Source: Deltaproteobacteria bacterium
GTDB taxonomy: Bacteria > UBA10199 > 2-02-FULL-44-16 > JAAZCA01
Direction: 5' to 3'
DNA length: 43,020 bases
NCBI GenBank assembly: GCA_018645265.1
Contig: JABGOS010000060.1
Location: 1-43,020 of the forward strand
Positions within the stretch are counted from its first letter, which is position 1. Each line of letters starts with the position of its first letter. The notes beneath the pieces are model-generated. The model saw only the letters and a program-made list of their open reading frames with translations. It was not told the origin of the DNA and did no database searches. Shown piece by piece: positions 18,877 to 27,517 of this stretch. The translations under genes were made by a program, and so were the position numbers.

Positions 18877-19122
18877 ATGTCAGAGGAGTCCATCCAGAAG
18901 TTAGTGGAGATGATCGCTAGAGCATTGGTTGATAAACCGGACGAGGTAGAGGTTACCGAAGTTGAGGGTGAGCAGACAACCGTTGTAGAGCTTAAGGTTG
19001 CCAAGGATGATCTTGGTAAGGTTATCGGTAAGCAGGGCAGGACAGCACGTGCACTGCGTACGATTTTATCTGCAGCATCCACAAAGATTCGTAGACGCTC
19101 CGTCCTTGAAATTTTGGAATAG
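18877..19122 (+). CDS. khpA: KH-domain RNA-binding protein KhpA
   Basis: 81-aa single KH-domain protein (YlqC/KhpA). The GxxG RNA-binding loop is [16 protein letters not shown] near residues 50-65. In other bacteria KhpA works with KhpB in post-transcriptional control and cell-size control. Its place between rpsP and rimM is the standard one. GAGGAGGAAG gives a strong ribosome-binding site. Confidence 0.94.
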   Translation: MSEESIQKLVEMIARALVDKPDEVEVTEVEGEQTTVVELKVAKDDLGKVIGKQGRTARALRTILSAASTKIRRRSVLEILE

Positions 19123-19127
19123 ATAGT

Positions 19128-19673
19128 GTGATAAAAGAGCGATCGAATAAAGAGGTAGAGTGGGTTGAATGCGGTAAGGTAGGTCGCGCAATTGGTTTGA
19201 AGGGTGAATGTGCTGTATATTGGAATAACGCTGAATGCCCGGTTGATGTGGATGAAGAAATTTTTTTAGCTGCTGGGAATAAAGAGAAATACATACCATA
19301 TAAAATTGCGGCCTTGCGTAAGCAAGGCCGTTCTTCTGTTGTAAGGTTTAAGGATATCACGGATCGAGAGGCGGCGGCCAGCCTTACTGGTTCTTATCTT
19401 TATATCACCTCCGATCAGTTGGCTGAACTATCATCAGGACATTATTATAGCTACCAGATTCTAGGTATGGATGTAGAGACAGAGGATGGCAGGGAACTTG
19501 GAAAAATTGTGAGGATTTTTACCGCCGGAGACAATGATGTCTATGAGGTTATGCCATCGGGCGGAAAGAGTGGGGATGAGATCCTAATCCCTGCTATTTC
19601 GCAGGTCGTTAAAAAAGTGGATGTAGATAAGAAGATAATGATTATTGATCCCCTGGAGGGGATGTTGGAATAG
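19128..19673 (+). CDS. rimM: 16S rRNA-processing protein RimM
   Basis: Assembly factor for the 30S subunit head that binds S19. The N-terminal RimM beta-barrel (CGKVGRAIGLKGECAVY) is followed by a PRC-barrel (YYSYQILGMDVETEDGRELG through EILIPAISQVVKKVDVDKK). 181 aa is typical. It starts at GTG 5 nt after the khpA stop with only a GGAA upstream, so coupling to khpA translation is likely. Confidence 0.94.
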   Translation: MIKERSNKEVEWVECGKVGRAIGLKGECAVYWNNAECPVDVDEEIFLAAGNKEKYIPYKIAALRKQGRSSVVRFKDITDREAAASLTGSYLYITSDQLAELSSGHYYSYQILGMDVETEDGRELGKIVRIFTAGDNDVYEVMPSGGKSGDEILIPAISQVVKKVDVDKKIMIIDPLEGMLE

Positions 19674-19693
19674 GTTTTTCTGATAAAAATCTT

Positions 19694-19706
19694 CCCCCGT
19701 AGGGGG
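19694..19706. other. GC-rich hairpin between rimM and trmD
   Basis: CCCCC and GGGGG separated by GTA can form a tight five-pair stem with a three-base loop in the 94-nt gap between rimM and trmD. No T run follows, so it is not a normal terminator. It could pause transcription or protect processed mRNA ends. Significance is uncertain. Confidence 0.35.
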
Positions 19707-19767
19707 GGTGAATAGGGTGTAAACCAGATTCTACCTAGCTCTCGTAACTAGCTGTAACATAAGATAT

Positions 19768-20469
19768 ATGAAGATAAATATAGTAAGTTTATTCACAGGT
19801 ATGTTTGAGACTCCATTTTCGGACTCCATCATCAAAAGAGCTCGAGAAAAGGGACTGGTCGAAATGTCGATGCATGATATTCGCGATTGTACGACAGACC
19901 GTCATAGAACTGTGGATGATACCCCATATGGCGGTGGCGCAGGCATGGTGATGATGCCTGAGCCCTTAGTTCAGACGGTTGAATCGATAGAAAGGGAGAA
20001 GAAATCTATCAGTATTCTTATGACGCCACAGGGGGAGCCCTTTTCGCAGAAGATAGCCCATGAACTGGTTGATTTTGATCAATTGCTACTCATTTGCGGT
20101 CGTTATGAGGGGATTGATGAACGTGCGAGAGAGATTATTGCGGATCGTGAGATCTCCATAGGAGATTACGTTTTGAGCGGGGGTGAGATACCTGCGATGG
20201 TCCTTGTCGATGCAGTTGTTCGTCTAATACCCGGTGTGCTCGGCAATGATCAGTCGATAGAGCATGAATCGTTTGAGGAGGGCTTGCTTGAATGCCCTCA
20301 ATACACTCGTCCTGAAGTATTTAGAGGGAAAAGGGTACCACCCGTTCTTCTATCAGGAAATCATGCTGAGATTGAGGCTTGGCGTCGTAGAGAGGCCTTA
20401 AAGAGGACTAGGGTCAGGAGGCCTGATCTATTGAAGGATTTACCACTGACAGAGAGAGATGAAGGATAG
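19768..20469 (+). CDS. trmD: tRNA (guanine-N1)-methyltransferase TrmD
   Basis: Methylates G37 of tRNAs with SAM, preventing +1 frameshifting. The SPOUT trefoil-knot motifs are evident: [30 protein letters not shown] and [20 protein letters not shown]. The [20 protein letters not shown]-terminal region is typical. 233 aa is normal. The ribosome-binding site before the ATG is weak. Confidence 0.97.
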   Translation: MKINIVSLFTGMFETPFSDSIIKRAREKGLVEMSMHDIRDCTTDRHRTVDDTPYGGGAGMVMMPEPLVQTVESIEREKKSISILMTPQGEPFSQKIAHELVDFDQLLLICGRYEGIDERAREIIADREISIGDYVLSGGEIPAMVLVDAVVRLIPGVLGNDQSIEHESFEEGLLECPQYTRPEVFRGKRVPPVLLSGNHAEIEAWRRREALKRTRVRRPDLLKDLPLTERDEG

Positions 20470-20521
20470 CTGCTCAATTTCAGCCCCAGGGGTTAGAATC
20501 TGAGCGTTAAATCCTAAATAG

Positions 20522-20563
20522 TTGACAAATAGGGGATAAGCCGGTAGAAGCGCCGGGCTTTTT
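20522..20563 (+). promoter_or_regulatory. Possible promoter and terminator/attenuator hairpin ahead of rplS
   Basis: In the 128-nt gap between trmD and rplS, TTGACA at 20522-20527 matches a -35 box (a poor TAGAAG -10 candidate lies 17 nt on). AAGCCGG (20538-20544) can pair with CCGGGCTT (20553-20560, one bulged G), followed by a run of five T ending at 20563. This has the form of an intrinsic terminator. It may end part of the upstream transcript, or act as an attenuator in an L19 leader. The role is inference. Confidence 0.5.
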
Positions 20564-20597
20564 AGGCAGTTAGGTCACGTTTATATTGGAGTCGTTA

Positions 20598-21032
20598 ATG
20601 AATATCGTAGATAAAATTGGAAGTGAGTGTCTTCGCAAGGGGATGCCTGAATTCAGACCTGGTGACACTCTTCGCGTTCATTGCAAGATTAAAGAGGGTG
20701 AGAAAGAGCGCGTTCAGGTATTCGAAGGTGTTTGCATACGCCGCCGTCGTGGTGGTGTGAGTTCCTCCTTCACAGTTCGCAAGATCTCATACGGAGTCGG
20801 TGTTGAGCGCATATTTCCGTTCAACTCTCCTCAGATAGATCGCGTCGATGTGGTAAGCCAAGGTAAGGTGCGTCGTTCGAGACTCTACTATCTCCGTGAT
20901 CTTACTGGTAAGGCTGCACGCATCCAAAGGCGTGAGCGGGATACACAAAGACCTTCAGGAGTTAAAAAGGTGGTATCCGATGACGCGACGGCCGAGAGTG
21001 CAGAAGGGTCAGAGAATACAGTCGAAGCGTAG
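20598..21032 (+). CDS. rplS: 50S ribosomal protein L19
   Basis: Ribosomal protein at the subunit interface. The core [40 protein letters not shown] and [12 protein letters not shown] is diagnostic. ATG at 20598 has GGAG 6 nt upstream; an in-frame TTG at 20586 is less likely. 144 aa is longer than the usual 115-125 because of an acidic, Ser/Ala/Glu-rich C-terminal tail (about residues 120-144). That tail overlaps the start of rnhB in another frame. Confidence 0.96.
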   Translation: MNIVDKIGSECLRKGMPEFRPGDTLRVHCKIKEGEKERVQVFEGVCIRRRRGGVSSSFTVRKISYGVGVERIFPFNSPQIDRVDVVSQGKVRRSRLYYLRDLTGKAARIQRRERDTQRPSGVKKVVSDDATAESAEGSENTVEA

Positions 21033-21639
21033 TTGTACTTCTGACCTCCTATCATTCGAAAGAGAACTCTATTCAAAGGGTATTCGCTCTGTAGCGGGCG
21101 TGGATGAAGTCGGAAGGGGTCCACTTGCGGGTCCAGTTGTAGCTGCGGCTGTCATACTTCCAGAAGGTTTGTATCTTGAAGGTCTTAGGGACTCCAAAAA
21201 ACTCACAGCAAAAAAACGGGATAGATTCTACGATGACATATTGAATGTCGCTATTTCCTATGCTGTAGCTTTGGTTGAACCGGAGGAGATAGATAGAATA
21301 AATATTCTTAAAGCGTCACTGCTGGCGATGAAAAATGCAGTGTGTAAATTAAAAACCAATCCTGAATATATCCTGATCGATGGCATTAACGAGATCGAAC
21401 ATCACCTTCCTCAAAAAACGATAACCGGTGGAGATGATCTTTCGCAATCTATTGCAGCGGCTTCCGTCGTAGCCAAGGTTACCCGTGATCGTATGATGTG
21501 TGAGTTTGAAAATATATATCCACAATTTACATTTTCAGCACATAAGGGGTACGGCACAAGAGCCCATTATAGCGAGATATCCCGTTATGGCCTGACGCCA
21601 TTGCACCGCCGTAGTTTCTTAAAAAAGCTTAACATATGA
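20980..21639 (+). CDS. rnhB: Ribonuclease HII
   Basis: Removes RNA from RNA-DNA hybrids and misincorporated ribonucleotides. Active-site carboxylates lie in [28 protein letters not shown] and YILIDGIN. The C-terminal [18 protein letters not shown] is typical. ATG at 20980 has AAGGTGG about 7 nt upstream; this makes a 53-nt overlap with the rplS 3' end. 219 aa is normal. YraN, which often follows, is absent. Confidence 0.95.
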   Translation: MTRRPRVQKGQRIQSKRSCTSDLLSFERELYSKGIRSVAGVDEVGRGPLAGPVVAAAVILPEGLYLEGLRDSKKLTAKKRDRFYDDILNVAISYAVALVEPEEIDRINILKASLLAMKNAVCKLKTNPEYILIDGINEIEHHLPQKTITGGDDLSQSIAAASVVAKVTRDRMMCEFENIYPQFTFSAHKGYGTRAHYSEISRYGLTPLHRRSFLKKLNI

Positions 21640-21700
21640 TCCGTTGACTACCTTCCTTTAACCCGCTATTTAATTTAAATCATTGAATATGGAGGTGCAT

Positions 21701-22546
21701 ATGGGGGGAAAGAATTCTTTTAAGTCGGCAGAGGTTGTTTCCACTGCGGAGGGCAGGCAGTACCATATCGGTTTAGCGCCGGGGGAGGTCGCTTCGTATA
21801 TATTGATGTGTGGAGATCCTGCCAGAGCACATAAAGTTGCCGAATATTTTGATGAAGCAACCCCGCCAATTTCGCATAGGGAATACGTTACCATCACTGG
21901 AAAGTATAAAGGAATTCCTATCAGTGTAATGGCAACCGGCATGGGTCCTGACAATACGGAGATCGCAGTTATTGAGTTAGCGCAGATTGTAAAAAAACCA
22001 ACCTTCATAAGAATCGGAACATCCGGATCACTTCAAAAAGATATTAAGATAATGGACCTCGTAATTTCCACGGGGGCGGTTCGTCTTGAGAATACTTCCA
22101 CCGCATTTGTGGTAGAGGGGTACCCCGCTGTAGCGAATTATGAAATTGTATTAGCTCTTCAAGAGGCTGCAAACAAATCCAAAAATAAATATCACTTAGG
22201 TATCACGGGCACTGGTAGTGGTTTTTACGGAATGCAAGGTCGTAAGGTTCCGGGCTTTCCACCTCGTGATCCTGATATTCCTGCGAAATTGGGTGCGATG
22301 AATGTCGCAAATCTTGAGATGGAATCGTCATGTTTATTTACCCTTTCAACTTTAGCGGGGCTGAGGGCTGGTACTGTTTGTGCCATCATTGCGGAAAGGG
22401 ATAAGAATATTTTTATAGACCCAGATGACCTCAAGAAAGTCGAAAAAAGTTGTATTGAAATTGGACTGTCCGCATTTGAGGTTTTGTCAAAGATGGACAG
22501 GGCTAAGGGAAAATCTAAGTATTGGATTCCATCTATGGATCTCTAA
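21701..22546 (+). CDS. udp: Uridine phosphorylase-like nucleoside phosphorylase
   Basis: Phosphorolytic cleavage of a nucleoside (probably uridine) to base and ribose-1-phosphate. The PNP/UDP family-1 fold is evident: YHIGLAPGEVASYILMCGDP (phosphate-binding G-D-P near residue 40), SHREYVTITGKYKG, ATGMGPDNTEIAVIELAQ, FIRIGTSGSLQ and the sugar-binding NLEMESSCLFTLS. ATG at 21701 follows GGAGGTGC. It lies 14 nt upstream of a nucleoside transporter, which supports a nucleoside catabolic role. Substrate preference (uridine versus a purine nucleoside) is inferred from overall likeness to Udp and is less sure than the family. Confidence 0.85.
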   Translation: MGGKNSFKSAEVVSTAEGRQYHIGLAPGEVASYILMCGDPARAHKVAEYFDEATPPISHREYVTITGKYKGIPISVMATGMGPDNTEIAVIELAQIVKKPTFIRIGTSGSLQKDIKIMDLVISTGAVRLENTSTAFVVEGYPAVANYEIVLALQEAANKSKNKYHLGITGTGSGFYGMQGRKVPGFPPRDPDIPAKLGAMNVANLEMESSCLFTLSTLAGLRAGTVCAIIAERDKNIFIDPDDLKKVEKSCIEIGLSAFEVLSKMDRAKGKSKYWIPSMDL

Positions 22547-22560
22547 GACTAGGAGGAGTA

Positions 22561-23841
22561 ATGGATCGATTTATCGGTATATTTGGGCTGATAATCCTTT
22601 TAGGAATTGCTTTCATCATTTCAAACAATAAGAGGAAGGTGAAAATTCGTACGGTTTTAGTCGGATTTGGACTTCAGTTTGGAATGGGTGTGTTGTTGCT
22701 TAGTTGGTCGAAGGGAAATGAGGCGATTCAATGGTTGGCCAGCAAGGTCACCGCTTTTTTGATGCTCACACAGACGGGAACGGAATTTCTGTTCGGCAAA
22801 ATTGCTAATCCGGAGCACATGGGACTCTTCGGTTTTCAGTTTGCCTTCAGAGTTTTGCCGATCATCATCTTCTTCGCAGCATTTATGGGTATCCTGTATT
22901 ACCTTGGGGTGATGCAGAAAGTCGTTCAGGTATTTGCATGGGTGATGAGCAGGTTGATGAATACATCAGGTGCAGAGTCGCTTTCATGTTCGGCGAACGT
23001 ATTTTTAGGACAGACGGAAGCACCTCTTCTAATTAGACCATTTTTGAATCGATGCACGATGTCAGAGTTATGTGCAATTATGGTTGGTGGCTTTGGCACG
23101 ATTGCAGGAAGTGTTATGGCTGGATATATCGCCATGGGGATTCCTGCACAACATATCATAGTTGCATCGATGATGGCAGCTCCTGCGAGCTTGATGGTAG
23201 CTAAGCTAATCTTTCCTGAGACGGAGACTTCGGAGACGGCAGGCAGTATCAAAATGCCAAAAGTGGATAGCGGTACAAATGTTCTCGATGCTGCATCGAA
23301 GGGTGTTAGTGATGGTCTTCACCTTGCTCTTAACGTAGCCGCGATGCTCATCGCATTTATTACACTGATTGCACTTGCGGATAAGATTCTAGGGTTTGCG
23401 GATAGAATGATCGATGGATATCTCTTCGGAGGTACGGCGATGGAATCAGGTGAATATGTAGGGTATTTTCCAGGCAGCCTGAGAACTATACTAGGAACGA
23501 TATTTTCACCCCTGACATTCGTGATGGGTGTTCCCAAACAGGATGCATTTGAAGTTGCAAATCTTCTTGGAACAAAGTTGACGCTTAATGAATTCGTCGC
23601 ATATGCGAGGCTAGCGCCAATGATAGAGACGGGTGCGATATCTCCGAAAGCACAGATTATGGCTACCTATATGCTCTGCGGTTTTGCCAATTTCGCATCA
23701 ATCGGAATCCAGATAGGCGGACTTTCCGCGTTGGCGCCGGAGAGGAGAGGGGATCTCTCAAAACTGGGTTTTAGAGCTATGATTGGCGGCGCAATAGTTT
23801 CCTGTCTGACAGCTACAATAGCTGGTCTATTGTTAGGGTAG
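22561..23841 (+). CDS. Concentrative nucleoside transporter (CNT/NupC family)
   Basis: 426-aa inner-membrane protein with about 8-10 hydrophobic segments. CNT motifs include FQFAFRVLPIIIFFAAFMGILY, broken here as two helices, GAESLSCSANVFLGQTEAPLL (central substrate/sodium-binding region, shown in part: SANVFLGQTEAPL) and GFANFASIGIQIGGLSALAP near the C-terminus. Members import nucleosides with H+ or Na+. ATG at 22561 follows AGGAGGAG, 14 nt after the phosphorylase. The two form a nucleoside import-and-cleavage unit. Confidence 0.9.
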   Translation: MDRFIGIFGLIILLGIAFIISNNKRKVKIRTVLVGFGLQFGMGVLLLSWSKGNEAIQWLASKVTAFLMLTQTGTEFLFGKIANPEHMGLFGFQFAFRVLPIIIFFAAFMGILYYLGVMQKVVQVFAWVMSRLMNTSGAESLSCSANVFLGQTEAPLLIRPFLNRCTMSELCAIMVGGFGTIAGSVMAGYIAMGIPAQHIIVASMMAAPASLMVAKLIFPETETSETAGSIKMPKVDSGTNVLDAASKGVSDGLHLALNVAAMLIAFITLIALADKILGFADRMIDGYLFGGTAMESGEYVGYFPGSLRTILGTIFSPLTFVMGVPKQDAFEVANLLGTKLTLNEFVAYARLAPMIETGAISPKAQIMATYMLCGFANFASIGIQIGGLSALAPERRGDLSKLGFRAMIGGAIVSCLTATIAGLLLG

Positions 23842-23850
23842 GGCATATAC

Positions 23851-23880
23851 TTTACATTGAAGAATTAATTCTGTTATAGC
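23851..23880 (+). promoter_or_regulatory. Candidate promoter with AGAATTAATTCT palindrome
   Basis: The 79-nt gap before the DMT-type gene holds TTTACA (23851-23856, five of six to -35) and a TATAGC-like -10 element around 23876. Between them lies a perfect 12-bp palindrome AGAATTAATTCT (23861-23872). This could be an operator within a promoter for the transporter gene. The evidence is only by eye, and AT-rich palindromes are common. Confidence 0.3.
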
Positions 23881-23920
23881 ATTCAAGGGCAGATCTTAAT
23901 AACACAATGAGGAGGTTGTT

Positions 23921-25075
23921 ATGGTTGAGGGCGTTGGAACAAAAAAGAAACTCGCAACTATGGGCATCTTTGCGCTCTGTTTCGGTTATTTCGCATCGTA
24001 CGTGCCGTTTTCTATGCTGACAAAGATGGCGACGCGCGGGCTCTTTGCCGGAATGGATGGAGTGGGTTTTACAGGTTTTGAAATTCAGCCGATTGCGATC
24101 TTCGCTGGTCTTGTTGCAATGTACCTGTTCATCACAATCAAGGGATGGTGGAAATATGCTACTCAGTGGAAACTGGGTGGCCTTTCACTTCCGAGGCCTA
24201 GATGGTTTACATTTATTTCAGGTCTTTGCACGGCGGGTCAGATCATAACTACGATTATGGCCTATACCTTCGGTGGAGTTTCGATTGTATTCGCGATGCT
24301 TCTGATGCGCGGTGGAGTGCTTGCCATGGCGCCGGTAGTCGATCTTATTGTTAAGAAAAGAAAAAGAAAAATCTACTGGCCATCGTGGGTAGCAGCCTTA
24401 TTGAGTTTCGGTGCTCTCATCGTTGCATTTGCGGGCAAGGCAGGGACTGCGATGACCCTTGTATGTGCTATCGATATTGCTATCTATCTCTTCGGCTATT
24501 TCTTTAGATTATTTATAATGAGTAATTTTGCAAAGAGCAGCGATGAGAGCGAACGTCTTCGTTACTTTACGGAAGAACAGACGATTGCAATGCCTTCGCT
24601 TTTGCTAGCCATGTTTTTTATAGCACTGTTTGGCATAGACGCAGGCAGGGCGACTGTACCTGGACAGCTGTGGTATGGATTTACTGCTGCTATATCGACT
24701 GGTTATTTCTGGCATCTGGCGATCATGGGTGTCTTCAGTACCGGTACCGGCCTTTTCGGGACGCTCATATATCTCGACAGGCGTGAGAATACATTTACAG
24801 TTCCTGCGAATCGTTCCTCCAGCATTATCGCCGGTGTGATTGCTACATATGCTCTGTCTTTCTTCTATGGGCAGAGGATGCCAAGCACATATCAGTTGAT
24901 AGGTGTTGCGCTGATTCTAGCGGCGATCGTATTTCTCGCATATCGTGCGATGATAGAGAAACGTCAGAAGGTTACCGCTCAGGTTGCTGAAAAATGCTCT
25001 GAAACTGAAGTTTCAACTCAAAGAAACACTTCGACTGCTGCTATAAAGATGCAGCCGGTTACCGAAGCTGAATAG
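23921..25075 (+). CDS. DMT/EamA-type integral membrane transporter
   Basis: 384-aa protein with roughly ten hydrophobic segments and a polar C-terminal tail of about 40 residues. The segment FAMLLMRGGVLAMAPVVDLI followed by a basic loop KKRKRK, and the general two-half layout, resemble the drug/metabolite transporter superfamily. I do not recognise a specific subfamily. Starts at ATG after GAGGAGG. It follows the phosphorylase and CNT genes, so it may export or import a product of nucleoside breakdown such as a base or sugar, but that is inference from position only. A strong terminator follows 24 nt after the stop. Confidence 0.7.
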   Translation: MVEGVGTKKKLATMGIFALCFGYFASYVPFSMLTKMATRGLFAGMDGVGFTGFEIQPIAIFAGLVAMYLFITIKGWWKYATQWKLGGLSLPRPRWFTFISGLCTAGQIITTIMAYTFGGVSIVFAMLLMRGGVLAMAPVVDLIVKKRKRKIYWPSWVAALLSFGALIVAFAGKAGTAMTLVCAIDIAIYLFGYFFRLFIMSNFAKSSDESERLRYFTEEQTIAMPSLLLAMFFIALFGIDAGRATVPGQLWYGFTAAISTGYFWHLAIMGVFSTGTGLFGTLIYLDRRENTFTVPANRSSSIIAGVIATYALSFFYGQRMPSTYQLIGVALILAAIVFLAYRAMIEKRQKVTAQVAEKCSETEVSTQRNTSTAAIKMQPVTEAE

Positions 25076-25098
25076 TGCCGATGGCTTAGTTTAAAGAA

Positions 25099-25135
25099 AA
25101 AACCCCCGAGATTGAATATCGATCCCGGGGGTTTT
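25099..25135. terminator. Bidirectional intrinsic terminator
   Basis: AAAACCCCCG (25099-25108) and CGGGGGTTTT (25126-25135) are perfect complements around a 17-nt loop. With A and T tracts at the ends it works as an intrinsic terminator in both directions. It lies between the convergent transporter (+) and lipoprotein (-) genes. Confidence 0.93.
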
Positions 25136-25153
25136 GTTGTATTTAATGGTTCT

Positions 25154-26611
25154 CTATTGATTTACTGCCTCTAAACCCAATAGATGTGCTTCTTCGGTGG
25201 AAAGCTCGGTGAATTCATTTTCGTTAGCCATATCGATCTGTCCAACGATTATTTCATTGGTATCCATGTTCTTTCCATCGAATATCAGTATATCGTCGAC
25301 TACTACCATATTGTATACCTTGATATTATCTTCTAGAAGCGATTCGCTGGATCCGCTATTACTTAATGCCATCTTGATGAGTACATTTACTCCATCGTCA
25401 TCCTCGCCGGCTATGTATAGAACGTCTTCAGCAAGGCGAAAGAATTTGACTGCGGATAGCGTGGTGTCGACAAATTCCGGAATCTCGTTTGAGAATACCT
25501 TTGCTATCTGACGTCCGCCATATACTTGATCCTTAACGCCGTGCATAAGTGCGTATACCGAGCCATCACTCGCTTTCTGCCACTCATGGGTTATTGCACC
25601 GCTGTATAGGTAGCCATCGTCATCCTCCAGCCAGAAGCTGCTGTCATCACCCAAGGGAAAGCGGTGGTTGAGTTCTCCAAATGAGAGTGTATCAAACGTT
25701 ACATCGTAGAGACCGAGGTTTGAGGAGTCGAAGCTGCCAGCTGCCAAGATAGTATCATCATCGGCTAGGGTAAAGCTGTAGACACTATCAAATGGTGTGT
25801 CGACCATAGATTTATTGCTCAATATTCGATAGAGTTGTGTTGTAAGTGCTTCGGTTTCTTCATCTGTGGATTCATTTACGTTGATTAATGTTGATCCATC
25901 GTTCGCAACCAGGTATTCCCTTACGTACTCGTAAGTTATATCGTCATCTATCAGTGCTTCATTTGTTCCTAGTTCGATGCTCCACCTATAAACATTGTGT
26001 CCTTCCATTCCGACGTGACCAAATATGTAATATATATTTCCATCCTGATCGAACTGGACCGGCTGGACTACGTTGTCATAGTCGACGTAACTCTGGGTTT
26101 CTTCATCAAATTCTGAATGAACCGTAGTGGAGACGAATTCACCGAGGTATGTTAGATCCGAATCGATGCATATTACGCCATCGCTATCGATGCTGCCCCT
26201 GAAGAAGTAGCAGTCGGTATTATCTATACTGACAGGGCTATCCAGCATGAAGGCCACTGCACCATTTGGTCCGGTGAACATGTGTGTCACTGAAGGTAGA
26301 GGTGATGTGGTGGAGTTCTTTACAATCTGTCCGCTCGCATCGATGTATGACATAATCTCATGTAACTCTGAACCGGTTACTTTCTTGAAGTTGCTGCTGC
26401 TTGATGTGGAACTCTCTGAGGTTACTACCAATGCATCGGCATTGCTCATGTCGAAGGCAATTGAGTTCCCATCAGCGTTTACCGGATTCTGCGGATCTGT
26501 TGGGAGATCGCTGGGATTTGATACCTCAGTTCCGGTGTTTGCGCACCCGATTAAGGACGATGCAAATATTACCAAAAACAATAATAGAACACTTCTTTTA
26601 TGAATTATCAC
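25154..26611 (-). CDS. Large acidic lipoprotein, probable beta-propeller
   Basis: 485-aa exported lipoprotein of unknown function. The signal peptide has basic residues HKR, a hydrophobic core and lipobox LIGC (Cys23). The mature part is rich in Asp, Glu and Ser and begins with a low-complexity linker. Repeated short blocks such as VQFDQDGNIYYIFG, YLVANDGSTLINV, FTLADDDTILAAG and KASDGSVYALMHG look like the strand-turn repeats of a beta-propeller; this is inference. The acidic Asp-rich loops could bind calcium. GTG at 26611 overlaps the stop of the upstream regulator gene as GTGA and has GGAGG 7 nt before it (a GTG one codon earlier is also possible). It is thus coupled to the TIGR02147-type gene. 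Confidence 0.8.
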   Translation of the reverse strand: MIIHKRSVLLLFLVIFASSLIGCANTGTEVSNPSDLPTDPQNPVNADGNSIAFDMSNADALVVTSESSTSSSSNFKKVTGSELHEIMSYIDASGQIVKNSTTSPLPSVTHMFTGPNGAVAFMLDSPVSIDNTDCYFFRGSIDSDGVICIDSDLTYLGEFVSTTVHSEFDEETQSYVDYDNVVQPVQFDQDGNIYYIFGHVGMEGHNVYRWSIELGTNEALIDDDITYEYVREYLVANDGSTLINVNESTDEETEALTTQLYRILSNKSMVDTPFDSVYSFTLADDDTILAAGSFDSSNLGLYDVTFDTLSFGELNHRFPLGDDSSFWLEDDDGYLYSGAITHEWQKASDGSVYALMHGVKDQVYGGRQIAKVFSNEIPEFVDTTLSAVKFFRLAEDVLYIAGEDDDGVNVLIKMALSNSGSSESLLEDNIKVYNMVVVDDILIFDGKNMDTNEIIVGQIDMANENEFTELSTEEAHLLGLEAVNQ

Positions 26612-27447
26612 CACTTCACCTCCGTTAGATTGAAAAGTTGAAAATTGAACTGATACACCGCATCATGCGCTTCGGCCGAGGACGCAATGGCGTGTATCTC
26701 TTGTCTAAATTTATGGATCTTCTTACGGATCTTTTCGAATGTATCCTGATCTATGGGGAAAGTGACTCCGCTTATATCACGATGTATGCTTTTTGAAACG
26801 TCTATTGATTCCTTGCTCTTTTCTATCATCTCCTTGTGGTAATTTATTACGGCTGAGGAGAATATCTTGGGATCACATACGATACTTTTATCGACTTGTT
26901 TTAATCTCTTATTCTTGTCACGCGTTAAGAAGCCAAGCTCCGTCAGTTTTTCTATAATATTCGTGATCGTATTCGGAGCGAGCCTTGTGCCTAGTGTTTT
27001 ATTGATCCATGCGGGGTCCTCTTTGAAATCATCCAGCATTACGAGTTCCCTTAGAGCTACGTAATACCATTTAGACAGATACTCGTATTGAAATGTGGAG
27101 ATATCTCGTACCTTGGTGCGGTGTTGTATTCTTGTGATTTCATCGAGTGCCTTGCTTCTGTCATTGTTCGTCTTCGCTTGTTCGAAGGATATGAGGGCGT
27201 CCAAGTAGTCCTTTTCCAGTTGTCTCTTGCAGAGCGCTTGAATTATCTTTGCCTTGGCGTTCTTTCCTAGATCTCTTTTGCCATCCATTACGAGCTTGAG
27301 AAAGTTGGGCGAGGAGAATCCACATTTTCTTACGAATACCCTATGCGAGAAGGTGCCTGAAACAGCCTTCTTGGATTTATATAGGTCTTTTAGAAACTTC
27401 CTATAATCGAGATAATCAAAGACGGATGGTTCGTTATCTTTTTTCAT
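26608..27447 (-). CDS. TIGR02147-type regulator-like protein
   Basis: 279-aa cytoplasmic protein matching the TIGR02147 family as I know it from Bdellovibrio and Fibrobacter: SVFDYLDYRKFLKDLYKSKK, then FSHRVFVRKCGFSSPNFLKL and VMDGKRDLGKNAKAKI near the N-terminus, where a helix-turn-helix-like XRE-type region is expected. A second winged-helix-like segment lies around TITNIIEKLTELGFLTRD. The C-terminal FEKIRKKIHKFRQEIHAIA is also typical. The exact biochemical role is not established for the family; a transcriptional regulator is the usual inference. ATG at 27447 follows AAGGA; two further in-frame starts lie upstream. A striking symmetric operator/promoter lies 71 nt upstream (27518-27555). 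Confidence 0.85.
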   Translation of the reverse strand: MKKDNEPSVFDYLDYRKFLKDLYKSKKAVSGTFSHRVFVRKCGFSSPNFLKLVMDGKRDLGKNAKAKIIQALCKRQLEKDYLDALISFEQAKTNNDRSKALDEITRIQHRTKVRDISTFQYEYLSKWYYVALRELVMLDDFKEDPAWINKTLGTRLAPNTITNIIEKLTELGFLTRDKNKRLKQVDKSIVCDPKIFSSAVINYHKEMIEKSKESIDVSKSIHRDISGVTFPIDQDTFEKIRKKIHKFRQEIHAIASSAEAHDAVYQFNFQLFNLTEVKW

Positions 27448-27517
27448 GCTGGATCCTTTCATCACCATAATTCTAAATTAATTATCGTCCGTATTCAACG
27501 CAAAGTTGCTTTGAAAT

